From positions 1 through 64,000 of the forward strand of contig NZ_JAAGWF010000010.1 in the NCBI RefSeq assembly GCF_010686765.1: a stretch of 64,000 nucleotides of DNA. Direction: 5' to 3'. The translations under genes and the position numbers were made by a program. Below the pieces are notes generated by a model. That model was not told the origin of the DNA. It saw only the letters and a list, made by a program, of their open reading frames with translations, and ran no database searches. Positions 52,240-61,617 of this stretch are shown one piece after another. The stretch's first letter is position 1; every line of letters begins with the position of its first letter. This DNA comes from Geodermatophilus sabuli. Lineage in GTDB: Bacteria; Actinomycetota; Actinomycetes; Mycobacteriales; Geodermatophilaceae.

Positions 52240-52980
52240 ATGACGGCAGTCGAGCGCTTCGACCGGGCCATGCACGACTCGCCCACGGAGCTCACCCCAC
52301 CCGCGCTGCTCCCGGCGCGCCTGGCCCGCGCGTGCGCCGTGGCCCTCGGCGTGGACGGCGCGGCGCTGAGCCTGCACGTCGGCGCGCTGCAGACCCCGAT
52401 CGGCTCGAGCGACGCGACCACCGCGCACGCCGAGCGCCTGCAGTTCACCCTCGGCGACGGCCCCTGCCTGCGGGCCCACGACGACGGCGCGACGATCGCC
52501 TTCGACCCCGACGACCTCGAGCGCAACTGGCCCGCGCTGTGGGCCGCGATCTCCACCGACACCCCGTACCGGGCGGTGCTGTCGGTGCCGCTCCCCCCAC
52601 CCCTCGGGCCGCTGGTGGTGCTCGACCTCTACGTGCGGGAGCCCTCCGCGCTCACCCGGCTCGACCCGGGCCCGGTCAGGGAGGTGGCCCGCTGCACGAC
52701 CGAGGAGCTGGCGCTGACGGTGACCGGCCCGGACTTCCCGGACGACGGCAGCGGGTGGCTCGACGGGCCGGACGCCCGCCGTCGTGCCCAGGTGTGGCAG
52801 GCCATGGGGCTCGTCGGCGTGGAGTACGACCTGGACGGCCCCGACGCCATCGCCGTGATGCAGGCGGCGGCGCTCGCATCCGGCCGGGTCGTCGACGACG
52901 TCGCCGAGGACATCGTCGGCGGCCGGCTCGCACCCGGCGACCTGTGGGAGGACCGGGTCGCCGGGGACGAGGCCGGGTGA
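52240..52980 (+). CDS. GAF-ANTAR regulatory protein
   Basis: The 246-residue protein has an N-terminal GAF-like sensor (LARACAVALGVDGAALSLHV, then LGDGPCLRAHDDGATIAFDP) and a C-terminal ANTAR-like helical module (about 185-235; VWQAMGLVGVEYDLDGPDAI and ASGRVVDDVAEDIVGGRL). ANTAR domains bind paired hairpins in RNA and prevent termination. It is sandwiched between two TauE/SafE genes, overlapping the second as GTGA, so it probably controls them or belongs to the same response. The ANTAR part is diverged, so RNA binding is not certain. Confidence 0.75.
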   Translation: MTAVERFDRAMHDSPTELTPPALLPARLARACAVALGVDGAALSLHVGALQTPIGSSDATTAHAERLQFTLGDGPCLRAHDDGATIAFDPDDLERNWPALWAAISTDTPYRAVLSVPLPPPLGPLVVLDLYVREPSALTRLDPGPVREVARCTTEELALTVTGPDFPDDGSGWLDGPDARRRAQVWQAMGLVGVEYDLDGPDAIAVMQAAALASGRVVDDVAEDIVGGRLAPGDLWEDRVAGDEAG

Positions 52981-53744
52981 CCCCACTGGAGTTCGCGTTC
53001 CTCGTGCTCGCCGGCATCGGCGCGGGGCTCACCGGCAGCATCGCCGGGCTGGCGTCACTGATCAGCTACCCGGCGCTGCTGGCCACGGGTCTCCCGCCGG
53101 TGACCGCCAACGTCACCAACACGGTCTCGCTCGTGCTCAACAGCGTGGGCTCGGTCAGCGCCTCGCGGCCGGAGCTGCGCGGGCAGGGACGGCGGCTGCT
53201 GCGGCTGTCGGCCGGGGCCGTGCTCGGCGGCGCGGCCGGAGCCGCGCTGCTGCTGCTCACACCCTCGGAGGCGTTCGAGCGGATCGTGCCCTGGCTGATC
53301 GCCGGTGCCTCCCTCGCGCTGCTGCTCCAGCGACCGCCCGGGCAGCTGGCCGCCGAGGGGGCGCGCGAGCACCCGGCGCACCGGGACCCCTGGTGGCTGC
53401 CCGTCGGCACCTTCACCGTCGCCGTGTACGGCGGCTACTTCGGCGCCGCGGCCGGCGTGATGATGCTGGCGATGTACCTGCTGACGACCGGCGAGGGCCT
53501 GCCGCGCGGCAACGCCCTGAAGAACGTCGTCCTGGGCATCGCCAACGCCGTGGCGGCCGTCGGGTTCGTCGTGCTGGCACCGGTCGCCTGGTCGGCGGCA
53601 CTGCCCCTGGCGCTCGGACTGCTGGTCGGCGGGCGTCTGGGGCCGAGCGTGGTGCGCCGGGCGCCGCAGACGGCGCTGCGGCGGGTCATCGCGATCGCCG
53701 GTCTCGGCCTGGCGGTGCACCTGGCGGTGCAGGCCTACACGTGA
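52977..53744 (+). CDS. TauE/SafE family permease (second copy)
   Basis: The 255-residue membrane protein has the same two-repeat pattern as the gene at 51416: GLTGSIAGLASLISYPALLA with LPPVTANVTNTVSLVLNSVG, and VYGGYFGAAAGVMMLAMYLL. The two are clearly paralogous but strongly diverged, so they may handle different substrates. The GTG start overlaps the GAF-ANTAR stop. Confidence 0.88.
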   Translation: MTPLEFAFLVLAGIGAGLTGSIAGLASLISYPALLATGLPPVTANVTNTVSLVLNSVGSVSASRPELRGQGRRLLRLSAGAVLGGAAGAALLLLTPSEAFERIVPWLIAGASLALLLQRPPGQLAAEGAREHPAHRDPWWLPVGTFTVAVYGGYFGAAAGVMMLAMYLLTTGEGLPRGNALKNVVLGIANAVAAVGFVVLAPVAWSAALPLALGLLVGGRLGPSVVRRAPQTALRRVIAIAGLGLAVHLAVQAYT

Positions 53745-53750
53745 CCGGGC

Positions 53751-54443
53751 TCAGCTGACGTAGGCGGCCAGGAAGAGCACGAACGCACTGGCCAGCAGCA
53801 GCAGCCGGGCCGGGGTGAGGCCGTTGAGCAGGTTCGCCGTCGCCTCGACCCAGGCTGGGCGGATGGTCGCCTCACGGGCACCCCGTCGGACCAGCCGCAC
53901 CTCGTCCGCCAGCAGCGCACCGGACGCCCCGAGCATGGTCAGGCCCACGGTCAGGAAGACCAGGGCGAGCCGCTCGCTGAACGCGTCGGCGACGCCGCCG
54001 AGCAGGAGGACGACGAGCAGTCCGGCGAGCAGCCCGACCACCGCGCCGGCCACCGGCGCCCACGGCCCCATCCGGGTGAGCGGGCTGACCCGGCGCGGGC
54101 CGACCCGTGGCCGGCTGGTCACCGGGGCGGTCGGCTGGTGGCCCTCGGGCAGCCCGCCGGCCGGCGTCGGGTCGGCCGCGGCGGGCGATGACGAGGTGGG
54201 TGACGGCGGGGCGGGCGGGGTCTCGGCGTGCGCGGTCCCGGCGTGCGCGGTCCCGGCGTGCGCGGTCCCGGCGGGGGACGCATCGGCGGGCGTGGGGTGT
54301 CCCGGCGGCGCGATCACCGGGATCGGTCCGGTGGCGGGGTCCGCGCCGGCAGGAGGAGACGCGCCGACGGCGGTCGCGCCGGTGGGCGGAACGGCGGGCA
54401 GCTCGGTGGTCGACTGGTTCGGGGTGCGCGGGGCCTCGGACAT
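53751..54443 (-). CDS. Membrane protein with proline-rich, repeat-containing N-terminus
   Basis: The 230-residue protein starts with about 125 residues rich in Pro, Ala and Thr, including GTAHAGTAHAGTAHAE encoded by a 15-bp tandem repeat. Four hydrophobic segments follow (VAGAVVGLLAGLLVVLLLGG, LALVFLTVGLTMLGASGALL, and a C-terminal pair-like stretch LLLLASAFVLFLAAYVS). No functional motif is seen. The ATG at 54443 is preferred over an upstream in-frame ATG. Confidence 0.7.
   Translation of the reverse strand: MSEAPRTPNQSTTELPAVPPTGATAVGASPPAGADPATGPIPVIAPPGHPTPADASPAGTAHAGTAHAGTAHAETPPAPPSPTSSSPAAADPTPAGGLPEGHQPTAPVTSRPRVGPRRVSPLTRMGPWAPVAGAVVGLLAGLLVVLLLGGVADAFSERLALVFLTVGLTMLGASGALLADEVRLVRRGAREATIRPAWVEATANLLNGLTPARLLLLASAFVLFLAAYVS
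54226..54270. repeat. 15-bp in-frame tandem repeat (3 units)
   Basis: Three identical units GCGTGCGCGGTCCCG (54226-54240, 54241-54255, 54256-54270) encode GTAHA repeats in the disordered N-terminus of the membrane protein. Copy number may vary between strains by slippage without breaking the frame. Confidence 0.85.
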
Positions 54444-54545
54444 CACCCCCACGCTAGGCGCCCGCACCGACACCTCCCGGGACCTCCCCGGGCGGGTTGT
54501 CGACCTGTCTCCGTGTCGACAGGGAGACAGGCCGCCCCACCACGC

Positions 54546-56216
54546 TCAGACCAGGCGGCGGCTACCCGGTGCGACCACCCGGAGCCAGCGGTGGCCGTAG
54601 CCGTCGAGGGTGAGCTCCACCGCACCCTCCTCCCCCACCGGCGTCTCGCCGGGCTGCAGCAGGTCGACCAGCCGGTGGTCGGCCCCGCAGTCGTCGAGGG
54701 CCAGCGGCACCACCCGAGGTTCCGGCCCGAGGTTGTGGACCGCGACGAGGGTCCCGTCGTCCCAGCTGCACAGGTGCGCGAACACCTCCGGATGCGGCTG
54801 CTCGAGGATCGAGTAGGTGCCCCAGCCGAGCTCCGGGGACTCCCGGTACCGGCGGATCAGCAGCTTCATGAACGACAGCAGCGAGTCGGGGTCGTGCCGC
54901 TGGTCGGCGACGTTGACGAACTCCGGTGCGAAGCCGCCGTCCACCACCGGGCCGGGCAGCGCGTCGGGATCGGCGGTGGAGAAGCCGCCGTTGGGGCCGG
55001 AGGTCCACTGCATCGGCGTCCGGACGGCGAGCCGGCCCTCGGCGTCGAGGTCCTCCCCCATGCCGATCTCCTCGCCGTAGAAGAGCACCGGGGTGCCGGG
55101 GAGGGAGAACAGCAGGCTGTAGACCATGCGGATGCGCCGCGGGTCGCCGTCCAGCATCGGCGGCAGCCGGCGGCGGAGGCCGCGGCCGTAGACCTGCATG
55201 TCCTCGTCCGGGCCGAAGGCGGCGAAGACCTCCTGCCGCTCGTCGTCGGAGAGCTTGTCGAGGGTGAGCTCGTCGTGGTTGCGCACGAAGGTGGCCCACT
55301 GGCTGTCCGGGCTGACCGCCGGCCGCTGTGCCAGCGCCTTGCCCAGGGGCGCCGCGTCGGTGCGGGCCAGCGAGAGGTAGAGCGCCTGCATGCCGATGAA
55401 GTCGAAGAGCATGGTCAGCTCGTCACCGTCCTCACCGCCGAAGAAGGTCACCTGCTGCTCGTGCGGCAGGTTCACCTCGCCGAGCAGGATGCCGTCCCCC
55501 GTGCGGCGGCCGAGGAGGGACCGCAGCGCGCGCAGGTACTGGTGCGGCTCGGGGAACCGGTCGTCCTGGTCCCCCTGCGTCTCCAGGAAGAACGGGACGG
55601 CGTCCACGCGGAAGCCCGACAGGCCCAGCTGCAACCAGAAACCCATGATCTTGGCGACCTCGTCGCGGACCCGGGGGTCGGCCACGTTCAGGTCGGGCTG
55701 CTCCTTGTAGAAGCGGTGCAGGTACCACTCCTGGGTCGGCTCGTTGTAGGTCCAGATGCTGTCCTCCTGGTCGGGGAAGACGACCTGGTCGGAGGTGTCC
55801 GGCGGCTCGTCGTCGCGCCAGACGTAGAAGTCGTGGAAGGGGTCGTCCCGGCTCTGGCGCGCCCGCTGGAACCACGGGTGCTCGGCGGAGGTGTGGTTGA
55901 CCACCAGGTCGGCGATGACCCGCATGCCGCGGTCGTTCGCCGTCCGGATGACCTCGACCAGGTCGCCGTGGGTGCCCAGCCGCGGGTCCACGCCGTAGAA
56001 GTCGGTGATGTCGTAGCCGTCGTCCCGCTCGGCCGTCGGGTAGAAGGGCATGAGCCACAGGCAGGTCACGCCGAGGTCGGCGAGGTGGTCGATCCGCTGG
56101 GCCAGGCCGGCGAAGTCACCACAGCCGTCGCCGTTCCAGTCCAGGTAGGTCTCGACGTCCAGGCAGTAGACGACCGCGGTCTTCCACCACAGGTCGCTCG
56201 TGTCGGTGATCCGCAT
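54546..56216 (-). CDS. GH13 alpha-glucosidase/trehalose-synthase-like enzyme
   Basis: The 556-residue (beta/alpha)8 enzyme has the four GH13 regions: DLVVNHTS, the nucleophile in GFRVDAVPF, the acid/base glutamate in ILLGEVNLP, and the transition-state aspartate in VRNHDEL. The N-terminus (YLDWNGDGCGDFAGLAQRID) and order resemble trehalose synthases that interconvert maltose and trehalose. The N-terminal insertion region is shorter than in typical TreS, so a maltase-like role is possible. It is followed by GNAT and LLM genes in one direction; a malQ gene lies 6 kb away. Confidence 0.85.
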   Translation of the reverse strand: MRITDTSDLWWKTAVVYCLDVETYLDWNGDGCGDFAGLAQRIDHLADLGVTCLWLMPFYPTAERDDGYDITDFYGVDPRLGTHGDLVEVIRTANDRGMRVIADLVVNHTSAEHPWFQRARQSRDDPFHDFYVWRDDEPPDTSDQVVFPDQEDSIWTYNEPTQEWYLHRFYKEQPDLNVADPRVRDEVAKIMGFWLQLGLSGFRVDAVPFFLETQGDQDDRFPEPHQYLRALRSLLGRRTGDGILLGEVNLPHEQQVTFFGGEDGDELTMLFDFIGMQALYLSLARTDAAPLGKALAQRPAVSPDSQWATFVRNHDELTLDKLSDDERQEVFAAFGPDEDMQVYGRGLRRRLPPMLDGDPRRIRMVYSLLFSLPGTPVLFYGEEIGMGEDLDAEGRLAVRTPMQWTSGPNGGFSTADPDALPGPVVDGGFAPEFVNVADQRHDPDSLLSFMKLLIRRYRESPELGWGTYSILEQPHPEVFAHLCSWDDGTLVAVHNLGPEPRVVPLALDDCGADHRLVDLLQPGETPVGEEGAVELTLDGYGHRWLRVVAPGSRRLV

Positions 56217-56286
56217 GGCGGCGTCCTCTCCTCGGGGGCGTGCCGTCGTCCCTACCGCACCCCGGGGCCGGAGGCGACCCGCCGGG

Positions 56287-56811
56287 TCAGGCCGGCGGCT
56301 CGGACAGCAGCTGGAAGAGCAGGTGGTCCTGCCAGCGCCCGGCGATGCGCAGGTATCCCGGCGCGAAGCCGATCCGCTCGAACCCGTTGCGCCGCAGCAC
56401 CCGCTGGGAGGCCGAGTTGTGCACGAGGGTGCTCGCCTGCAACCGGTGCAGGCCGGCGTCGCCGAAGGCCAGGCGCACCATCGCGGCGACCGCGGACGAC
56501 GCGACGCCGTGCCCGGTGAGGTGCTGGCTCACCCAGTAGCCGAGGTCGCCGGACAGGAAGGCCCCGCGGACGACGTTGTTGACGTTGACCCGCCCGGCCG
56601 GCTCGCCGTCGACGAGCACCACGCCCGGCAGGGCCGCGCCGTGCGCGTGCTGGTCGAGGGCGCGACGCGCGTCGGCGCGCTGGCGTGCCTCGGTGAAGTA
56701 CTCCTCGGGGCGCTCGGGGTCCCACGGCGCGAGGAACTCCCGGTTGGCGACCAGCAGCCGGGTGAGGGCGGGGACGTCGTCCTCGCTGAGCACCCGCACG
56801 GTGACGTCCAC
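56287..56811 (-). CDS. RimJ/RimL-type GNAT acetyltransferase
   Basis: The 174-residue protein fits RimJ/RimL N-terminal acetyltransferases: REFLAPWDPERPEEYFT, LGYWVSQHLTGHGVASSAVA (acetyl-CoA loop) and NSASQRVLRRNGFERIG. The likely substrate is the N-terminus of a protein, but small-molecule acetylation is possible. GTG start at 56811, 27 bp after the LLM gene stop, so probably cotranscribed with it. Confidence 0.9.
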   Translation of the reverse strand: MDVTVRVLSEDDVPALTRLLVANREFLAPWDPERPEEYFTEARQRADARRALDQHAHGAALPGVVLVDGEPAGRVNVNNVVRGAFLSGDLGYWVSQHLTGHGVASSAVAAMVRLAFGDAGLHRLQASTLVHNSASQRVLRRNGFERIGFAPGYLRIAGRWQDHLLFQLLSEPPA

Positions 56812-56838
56812 GCGGGCGCACCCTAGTGCGGCTCGGGC

Positions 56839-57888
56839 TCAGGCGGTCCCGACCGGCTGCGGTGCCTGCTCCGGGCGGCGCGCGCCGGCCGGACCGGGCT
56901 GGTCGATCGCCACGGCCGGGGCCGGGGCCGTGACGTCGAGCCGCGGCAGGACCTTCTCGCCGAACGCGTCGAGGAAGGCGATCTGGTCGCCGCCCACCTG
57001 GTGCAGGTACACGTCGTCGAAGCCGAGGTCCACGTACTCGGCGATCCAGGCGGCGTGCTGGCCGAGGTCGGCGGAGACACGGACGGCGTCGGTCACGCCC
57101 TCGGGGGTCACGTGCGCACTGGCCTGCTCGAAGGCCTCGGGGCTGTCGAGGTCCCAGCACAGCGGGGGCGGGAAGACGTTGCTGCGCCACTGGTCGTGGG
57201 CCTGGCCGAGGGCGCGGTCCGGATCGGGGTCCCACGAGACGTGCACCTGGATGATCGTCTTCCCCTGCCCTCCGGCGTCCCGGTAGGCGGCGATCATCTC
57301 GCGGAGCTTGTCGTGCGGCTGGTTGATGGTGACCAGGCCGTCGGCCCAGTCGGCCCCCCGTCGAGCGGTCTCGACGCTGACCGCGGGGGCGATGAGCGCC
57401 GGCTGCTGCTCCGGCAGGGTGTAGACGCGGGCGCGGTCGACGGTGACCAGGCCCTCGTGGCTCACCTCCTCGCCGGCCAGCAGGGCGCGGATGACGTCGA
57501 CGCACTCCCGCAGCCGGGCGTCGCGCAGCTCCTTGCGGGGCCACTTGTCTCCGGTGACGTGCTCGTTCATGGCCTCGCCGCTGCCCAGGGCGACCCAGAA
57601 GCGGCCAGGGAACATCGCGCCGAGGGTCGCGACCGCCTGGGCGATGATCACCGGGTGGTAGCGCTGCCCGGGGGCGTTGACCGCACCGAAGGGGAGGCCG
57701 GTCGTCGCCAGCGCTGCACCCAGCCAGGACCACGCGAAGCCCGAGTGCCCCTGGCGCGGATTCCAGGGCGTGAGGTGGTCCGAGCACATCGCCGCGGTGA
57801 AGCCCACCTGCTCCGCGTGCTGGACGGCCGACAGCAGGGCCGCGGGGTGGACTTGCTCGTGCGAGTTGTGGAAGCCGATGACCGTCAT
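56839..57888 (-). CDS. LLM-class flavin-dependent oxidoreductase
   Basis: The 349-residue luciferase-like TIM-barrel protein begins MTVIGFHNSHEQVHPAALLS and contains CSDHLTPWNPRQGHSGFAWS, then FPGRFWVALGSGEAMNEHV. These match the FMN-type subgroup I know as TIGR03885 rather than classical F420 enzymes. A proline-rich tail of about 30 residues ends the protein. The substrate is unknown; its partner genes (GNAT, GH13 enzyme) suggest a carbohydrate-linked role, inferred only. Confidence 0.85.
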   Translation of the reverse strand: MTVIGFHNSHEQVHPAALLSAVQHAEQVGFTAAMCSDHLTPWNPRQGHSGFAWSWLGAALATTGLPFGAVNAPGQRYHPVIIAQAVATLGAMFPGRFWVALGSGEAMNEHVTGDKWPRKELRDARLRECVDVIRALLAGEEVSHEGLVTVDRARVYTLPEQQPALIAPAVSVETARRGADWADGLVTINQPHDKLREMIAAYRDAGGQGKTIIQVHVSWDPDPDRALGQAHDQWRSNVFPPPLCWDLDSPEAFEQASAHVTPEGVTDAVRVSADLGQHAAWIAEYVDLGFDDVYLHQVGGDQIAFLDAFGEKVLPRLDVTAPAPAVAIDQPGPAGARRPEQAPQPVGTA

Positions 57889-58044
57889 GCGGGTGCCCTA
57901 CCCCTGCCCACCGCGCCTCTACCTGGAGGTGTCGCTCCCCCGGGTTCCCATCGAGCAAGGAGTGCGTACCCGTGCGGCCCCTGGGAGGAGCCCGCTCTCC
58001 CGTGGGCGGCCGCGATCGCCCGGTGCCGGTGCTGTCCCGGTGGG

Positions 58045-59877
58045 TCAGAAGGGTGGTGGGTCCTCGGCGGGGTCGGGTGCTGGTGGTGGCGGTCCCGGTG
58101 GCGCCGTGAGCACCCGCGCACCGGTGACCGGCAGCCGGGATCGGGTCGGATCGGCTGGGCGGTGGTCCGGGTGCCGGTCGGCTGGGCGTCGGTCGGCTGG
58201 GTCCCGGTCGCTGGGTGAGTGGCCGGGTGGTCGGGTGGTGCGGGTGACACCGCTGGGGGTGGTCACGGTCAGCACCCCGTCGGCGGTCATCTCGTACCGC
58301 CAGCCGCGGGCGTGGGTCTTGAGCCGGTGGTGGCGGCGGCACAGACAGCACAGGTTCTCGCACGCCGTCGGCCCGCCGCAGGCATAGGACTCCACGTGGT
58401 CCAGGTCGGCCCAGCCGGCCCGGTTCGAGCAGCCGGGATGCCGGCAGGTCCGGTCCCGGGTCTGCACCCACCGCCGCTGCGCAGGCGTCGGCTCGTAGCG
58501 GTCGAACGGTGGTGGCCGGTCCAACACCGGACAGTCGCAGGCACCCGGCGGCGCGCCGCCGAGAGCCCCGTCCACCGACTCCGCCAGGTCGACACTCCCG
58601 GCCGACTCGGCCGCGTCTTCACCCTCGTGGGGTTGCCGTCGGCGGCGGCGTTTCCGGCCGGGGGGCTGGTCGTGGGTGAGGCAGCCGCGGCGGGCGATGC
58701 TCTCCAGTTCCCGCCGGGACGCGGTCGCCCGCAGGGTTCCGTCCGGGTCGGTGATCGCCACCGTCAGGCTGCCCCCGGTCGGAGCCTGCAGCCCGCCGGG
58801 ACAGACCGCGTCCAGCTGGATCAGCAGCTCCCGGACGTGGCCGGCGGTGATCGGCTGCCCACCCACCACCGCGGTCGGCGCGGGCACCGACCCCGGCCGC
58901 ACCAGCACCGCACCCGCACCAGCGGTGTCGGGCCCGGGTGGGCTGAGCAGGTCCAGCGGCGCAGCACGCGCAGGGGTCCTGGTGGGGCGGAGCGCGTCCA
59001 GGGGTGCGGTGATCGTCAGCTGCGCGGACACCGGATCCCGGTCCTCATCCCACGGCCGCAGGGTCAGGTCGGCCAACACACCCACCCGCAGCACCCCCAG
59101 GGGGCGGTCGTCGCCGGCGGCCTTGGCGGCGCGGGCGTGGGTGGTGAGGGTGTCCCGGACCGCGGCGGCGAGCGGCTGCGGCATCCGCGCGACCAGCTCG
59201 GCCATCCCGTCGCAGGCCGGGCGGACGGTCACGTCCGCGGCCGCCTCCGCGTCCCGCCGCCGTACCTCGGCCGCCGCGGCATCCCGGGCGGTCAGCTCCC
59301 GCCGCACCACCGCGGTCAGCTGCCGGACCGACAGCTCCATCGCCGTCGGCAACACCGCGGCCTCCACCGCGGCGATCACCAGCGGATCGGTGGACCGCGC
59401 CTTCCACCCGAGCTCGTGCGCGATCGCCCGCGCCCGGGGCCAGTCCAGCCGCCCGTCGGCCAGCGCCGCCCACGTGCCGGGCAGCTTCCCGACCAGCGTC
59501 ACCGCCTGATCGATCAGCACCGAGGCCGCCGACCGGGAGCAGTTCAGCACCTGCGCCAACTCATCGGCGAAGAACTCCGACACACCCTCCGGCAGCATGA
59601 CGTCGGCCGTGGCGGCGGCGCCCGGCGTGCCCGGCTGCGGATCGAACACCGCCGGCCGGTCCCCGGCCAACGACGCCACCAGATCCACCCGGTACGCCGC
59701 GATCATCGCCTCCAACCGGGCCAGCCGACCCAACTCCAGCGCCTTCTCCGCCGGCGTCCGCGACGACACCGGCAACACCTCCGACAACCGCGCCGGACGC
59801 TCCCACTCCTCCAACTGCGAGGGCACCACGAGATCAGCGACCGTCAACCCGACGCCGAACCCGCCACCGATGAACAC
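58045..59877 (-). CDS. DUF222/13E12-type protein with C-terminal HNH domain
   Basis: The 610-residue protein has an N-terminal DUF222 region (about 30-330, including LDWPRARAIAHELGWKARST) and a C-terminal HNH nuclease motif (about 500-550; CRHPGCSNRAGWADLDHVES, then GGPTACENLCCLCRRHHRLK). Such genes are repeated in many actinobacterial genomes, and their role, perhaps DNA modification defence or mobile-element related, is not settled. The last 60 residues are a low-complexity Asp-Arg-Pro tail (DPADRRPADRHPDHRPADP). The ATG at 59877 is the first in frame. Confidence 0.9.
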   Translation of the reverse strand: MFIGGGFGVGLTVADLVVPSQLEEWERPARLSEVLPVSSRTPAEKALELGRLARLEAMIAAYRVDLVASLAGDRPAVFDPQPGTPGAAATADVMLPEGVSEFFADELAQVLNCSRSAASVLIDQAVTLVGKLPGTWAALADGRLDWPRARAIAHELGWKARSTDPLVIAAVEAAVLPTAMELSVRQLTAVVRRELTARDAAAAEVRRRDAEAAADVTVRPACDGMAELVARMPQPLAAAVRDTLTTHARAAKAAGDDRPLGVLRVGVLADLTLRPWDEDRDPVSAQLTITAPLDALRPTRTPARAAPLDLLSPPGPDTAGAGAVLVRPGSVPAPTAVVGGQPITAGHVRELLIQLDAVCPGGLQAPTGGSLTVAITDPDGTLRATASRRELESIARRGCLTHDQPPGRKRRRRRQPHEGEDAAESAGSVDLAESVDGALGGAPPGACDCPVLDRPPPFDRYEPTPAQRRWVQTRDRTCRHPGCSNRAGWADLDHVESYACGGPTACENLCCLCRRHHRLKTHARGWRYEMTADGVLTVTTPSGVTRTTRPPGHSPSDRDPADRRPADRHPDHRPADPTRSRLPVTGARVLTAPPGPPPPAPDPAEDPPPF

Positions 59878-59968
59878 ACCCCGAAGCTAGACACCGGGTA
59901 CGACAGTTCTTGGCGGGCTGACCAGGGAGAACGGGTGAGGATCCAGGCCCCTCGCGCGAGGGGGGTAC

Positions 59969-61552
59969 TCAGGCCGGCGCGGCAGTCCCGGTGTCCTCGC
60001 GCGGCGCGCCGGCCCCACCGAGCAGGAGCAGTTCGGCATCGGTCCGTTCCAGCGGCGCGGCGAAGAGATAGCCCTGCGCGAAGGCCACCCGACCGTCGCG
60101 CAGGTGCGTGCGCTGGCGCTCCTGCTCGATGCCCTCCGCGACGATCTCCAGGTCCAGGGTGTGACCCAGGTTGATCAGGCCCCGCAGGATGGCGGGCATG
60201 GCCTCCGCGTCGTCGATGGTGTTCACGAAAGACCGATCGATCTTGAGGATGTCGACGGCGAACTGGCGCAGGTGCGACAGCGACGAGTAGCCGGTGCCGA
60301 AGTCGTCGAGCGCGACGCGGACGCCGAGGCTGCGCAGCTGGTGCAGCCGCTCGGCGGCCAGCACGGGGTCCCGCACGAGCACCGACTCGGTGAGCTCGAG
60401 GACCAGCGCCGACGGCGGCAGGCCGGTGGCGGCCAGCGCCGTCCGGACGTCGTCGAGCAGCCCGGGCGACCCCAACTGGGACGGCGACACGTTGACCGCC
60501 ATCGACAGCCCGGCAGCGCCGGGGTGGTCCCGGCGCCAGTCGGCCGCGGCGGCGCACGCCTCGGCGATCACCCAGCGGCCGATGTCGGGGATCAGCCCGA
60601 TCTCCTCCGCGACCGGCAGGAACCGCTCGGGCAGCACGACACCGAGGACCGGGTGGTCCCAGCGCAGCAGTGCCTCGAAGCCGGTCACCCGTTCGGTGCC
60701 CAGGTCGACGACCGGCTGGTAGACCAGCCGGAACTGCTCGCCCGGCAGCGCCGCCCAGAGGTCCTCCTCGAGCTGCCGGCGCTCTGCGGCGGCCGAGCGC
60801 ATCTGCGGGTTGAACACCACGTACCGCCCGCGCCCGGCACCCTTGGCCCAGTACATGGCGGCGTCGGCGTCGCGCAGCAGGGAGCCGGCGGTCGCGGCGA
60901 CGTCGCCGGTGGCGATGCCGATGCTGGCCGACACCGTCACCCGCTGGCCGCCGAGGTCCACCGGCCCGGCGAGCGCCGCCAGGATCCGCTCGGCGATGCC
61001 GGTGGCCTCCTCGACCCCGGCCGCCCGCTCGACCAGGATCGCGAACTCGTCGCCGCCGAGCCGGGCGAGGGTGTCCTCGGTTCGGACCGCGCCCTGCAGC
61101 AGCGTGGCGACCTCGCGGATCAGCGTGTCCCCGATGGCGTGACCGAGGCTGTCGTTGACGTTCTTGAAGCCGTCGAGGTCGAGGAAGACCACCGCCACCT
61201 CACCGCCGCTGCGCGCAGTGCGGCGCAGGGCGAGCTCCAGCCGGTCGGTGAACAGCGCCCGGTTGGCCAGGCCGGTGAGGCCGTCGGAGAAGGCGAGCGC
61301 GGCGAGCTCGGCCTCCGTCCGCTGCCGGTTGCCGCGCTGCCGTCGGTCGGCGGCGACGGCGGCCACCACCGCCACCGCGATGCTGACGACGACGTGCAGG
61401 GCCACCGAGGTCGGGGTCCCGCCGGCGGCCAGGTGACCGGCGACCAGCACGGCGACCAGCGCCACGGCCAGCAGCAGGGGCCAGGAGCGTCCGGCACGAG
61501 GTGGAGCCGTTGCGTCGTCCACGCCGGGGGCCTTGCGTCGGATGCGGGTCAC
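59969..61552 (-). CDS. Membrane-anchored GGDEF-EAL protein
   Basis: The 527-residue protein has two N-terminal membrane helices (about 24-66), then a GGDEF domain (about 85-245) with RLGGDEF, DGLTGLANR and an RxxD inhibitory site (RTED), and an EAL domain (about 260-510) with FEALLRW, NVSPSQL, ELTES, DDFGTGYSSL, LKIDRSF, AEGIE and GYLF. Both active sites are complete, so it may synthesise or degrade c-di-GMP depending on conditions. The usual domain order contrasts with the LOV protein at 19075. GTG start. Confidence 0.93.
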   Translation of the reverse strand: MTRIRRKAPGVDDATAPPRAGRSWPLLLAVALVAVLVAGHLAAGGTPTSVALHVVVSIAVAVVAAVAADRRQRGNRQRTEAELAALAFSDGLTGLANRALFTDRLELALRRTARSGGEVAVVFLDLDGFKNVNDSLGHAIGDTLIREVATLLQGAVRTEDTLARLGGDEFAILVERAAGVEEATGIAERILAALAGPVDLGGQRVTVSASIGIATGDVAATAGSLLRDADAAMYWAKGAGRGRYVVFNPQMRSAAAERRQLEEDLWAALPGEQFRLVYQPVVDLGTERVTGFEALLRWDHPVLGVVLPERFLPVAEEIGLIPDIGRWVIAEACAAAADWRRDHPGAAGLSMAVNVSPSQLGSPGLLDDVRTALAATGLPPSALVLELTESVLVRDPVLAAERLHQLRSLGVRVALDDFGTGYSSLSHLRQFAVDILKIDRSFVNTIDDAEAMPAILRGLINLGHTLDLEIVAEGIEQERQRTHLRDGRVAFAQGYLFAAPLERTDAELLLLGGAGAPREDTGTAAPA

Positions 61553-61617
61553 TCGACGGCTTCGACCGATCCGGCCGGCAACTGGAGGTCACGGGCCGGT
61601 GCGATCCCTCGAAGGGG

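Noticed and set aside
58045..59877. DUF222-HNH gene as an active mobile element
   Set aside because: No flanking inverted or direct repeats and no splicing or intein signals; this multicopy family is treated here as a stand-alone gene.
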